A stretch of 64,000 bases of DNA from Sulfitobacter noctilucae. GTDB lineage: Bacteria > Pseudomonadota > Alphaproteobacteria > Rhodobacterales > Rhodobacteraceae. Below the pieces are notes generated by a model, which saw only the letters and a list, made by a program, of their open reading frames with translations, was not told where the DNA came from and did no database searches. The position numbers and the translations under genes are program-made. The stretch is taken from positions 124,001 to 188,000 of the forward strand of contig NZ_JASC01000002.1 in the NCBI RefSeq assembly GCF_000622365.1, given 5' to 3'. Numbering within the stretch: the stretch's first letter is position 1; every line of letters starts with the position of its first letter. Below, piece after piece: positions 63,457-64,000 of this stretch.

Positions 63457-64000
63457 CTACTTCCCCTTACAATCCTGCGCAAAGGGCTTGTCGGACTTCA
63501 GCGCATCCACCTGATCCGGCGCGCCTGAGGTGAAGTCCACCTTGGGGGATTTCACCTTGAGGTGTTTGGTTTTGATCGTGATGCCGCTGCTGTCGATGAT
63601 GATGGTCCCACCCGGTCCGCCGATGACAAATTTATCTTTGGCATGCAGGGTATGTTTGCGGGTGCGGCTAAAGATCGACTTCTTGGTTTCAAGGTCGTAA
63701 TCCTCGCCCACTTTGGTCTGCATCATCTTGCCGACAGAGGTGGTCAGTACATTGCCCACCAGCACGTTCTTGGCCAGACCGACCTGTTCGGTCGATCCCG
63801 CACCGACGGTCTCTTTCTTGTACTTCTCGACAGTCAGGTTCATCGTGCCCGACGACGGCATGATCATCTGCAACAGACGCCCCATCATCGCGCCCTTGCC
63901 CAGCTGATCGGCGCCACCTGCGGTGCGATGCCCTCCCGATCCGCTGAACTGACCTTTAGCAACAATCGACGCCAATTCGTTTGGCAAATCCGACACGCCC
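63457..64000 (-). CDS. vgrG: T6SS tip protein VgrG, C-terminal part only
   Basis: The frame runs off the right edge; about 181 C-terminal residues are seen. They form the beta-prism/needle typical of VgrG: GGPGGTIIIDSSGITIKTKH and LKVKSPKVDFTSGAPDQ at the end, with HTLHAKDKFVIGGPGG before it. The VgrG trimer is the syringe tip of the type VI secretion system. Residues after the needle (KSDKPFAQDCKGK) are short, so this VgrG has no C-terminal toxin domain and must use separate cargo. The main T6SS cluster probably lies further right. Confidence 0.88.
   Translation of the reverse strand, partial: GVSDLPNELASIVAKGQFSGSGGHRTAGGADQLGKGAMMGRLLQMIMPSSGTMNLTVEKYKKETVGAGSTEQVGLAKNVLVGNVLTTSVGKMMQTKVGEDYDLETKKSIFSRTRKHTLHAKDKFVIGGPGGTIIIDSSGITIKTKHLKVKSPKVDFTSGAPDQVDALKSDKPFAQDCKGK

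Overview
The window looks like a chromosomal segment of a marine alphaproteobacterium of the Roseobacter group (Rhodobacteraceae). This rests on protein character (RpoH2-type sigma factor, iron-sulfur photolyase, DUF1467 next to methylmalonyl-CoA epimerase, the SbtA/LysR pair, a 348-residue MreB), on high-GC coding, and on dense minus- and plus-strand operons with 1-4 base overlaps. I cannot name the genus. I see no rRNA, tRNA, CRISPR array, insertion sequence or prophage. About 62 genes are supported; nearly all are core-type genes, and the only clearly accessory block is the type VI secretion group at the right edge.

Layout: (1) 1-5500: the 3' part of an inositol-monophosphatase-like gene, then gcvT-gcvH-gcvP on the minus strand behind a tandem glycine riboswitch. 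(2) 5500-16900: gamma-glutamylcyclotransferase-like protein, MATE transporter, gltX, a Tat-exported metallo-beta-lactamase-fold hydrolase, a secreted protein of 19 MORN-type repeats, nadE, an esterase, a thioesterase and a Rieske oxygenase. (3) 16900-21600: iron-sulfur photolyase plus SDR gene; divergently, a leucine-rich leader peptide and attenuator in front of leuA; a VOC protein. (4) 21700-28310: cell-shape operon mreB-mreC-mreD-mrdA-rodA with a hydroxypyruvate reductase gene at its end. (5) 28400-34240: M3 peptidase, coaBC-dut-membrane-anchored ThiF/MoeB-like protein, rpoH2. (6) 34240-45000: cobU and a phosphatase, GST, comM, hydrolase/gshB/yraN/rsmI, an LpoA-like lipoprotein and glnD. 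(7) 44900-55530: SbtA-like transporter and its LysR regulator, murJ, a rhomboid-fold protein lacking the catalytic residues, trpS, a histone-deacetylase-like amidohydrolase, nitroreductase, EI24 protein, DUF1467, epimerase, a receiver-domain protein, GNAT and a small Flp-type pilin. (8) 55540-60609: DUF1501/DUF1800 pair, hemerythrin-domain protein and aspS. (9) 60727-64000: PAAR, DUF4123 adaptor, three uncharacterised proteins and the C-terminal end of VgrG, i.e. a T6SS tip/effector module running off the right edge.

Regulation readable from sequence: tandem glycine aptamers before gcvT; a leucine leader peptide, possibly leaderless, with competing hairpins before leuA; two GGAAC-N17-CGTW promoters (rpoH2 and the hemerythrin gene) suggesting one ECF-sigma stress regulon; CtrA-like boxes before comM and the receiver protein; a perfect palindrome touching the lysR start codon; and a 30-base repeat found 3' of two genes. 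The freshest material for follow-up is the T6SS module with three unassigned genes, the membrane-anchored E1-like protein, the pseudo-rhomboid and the long MORN protein.
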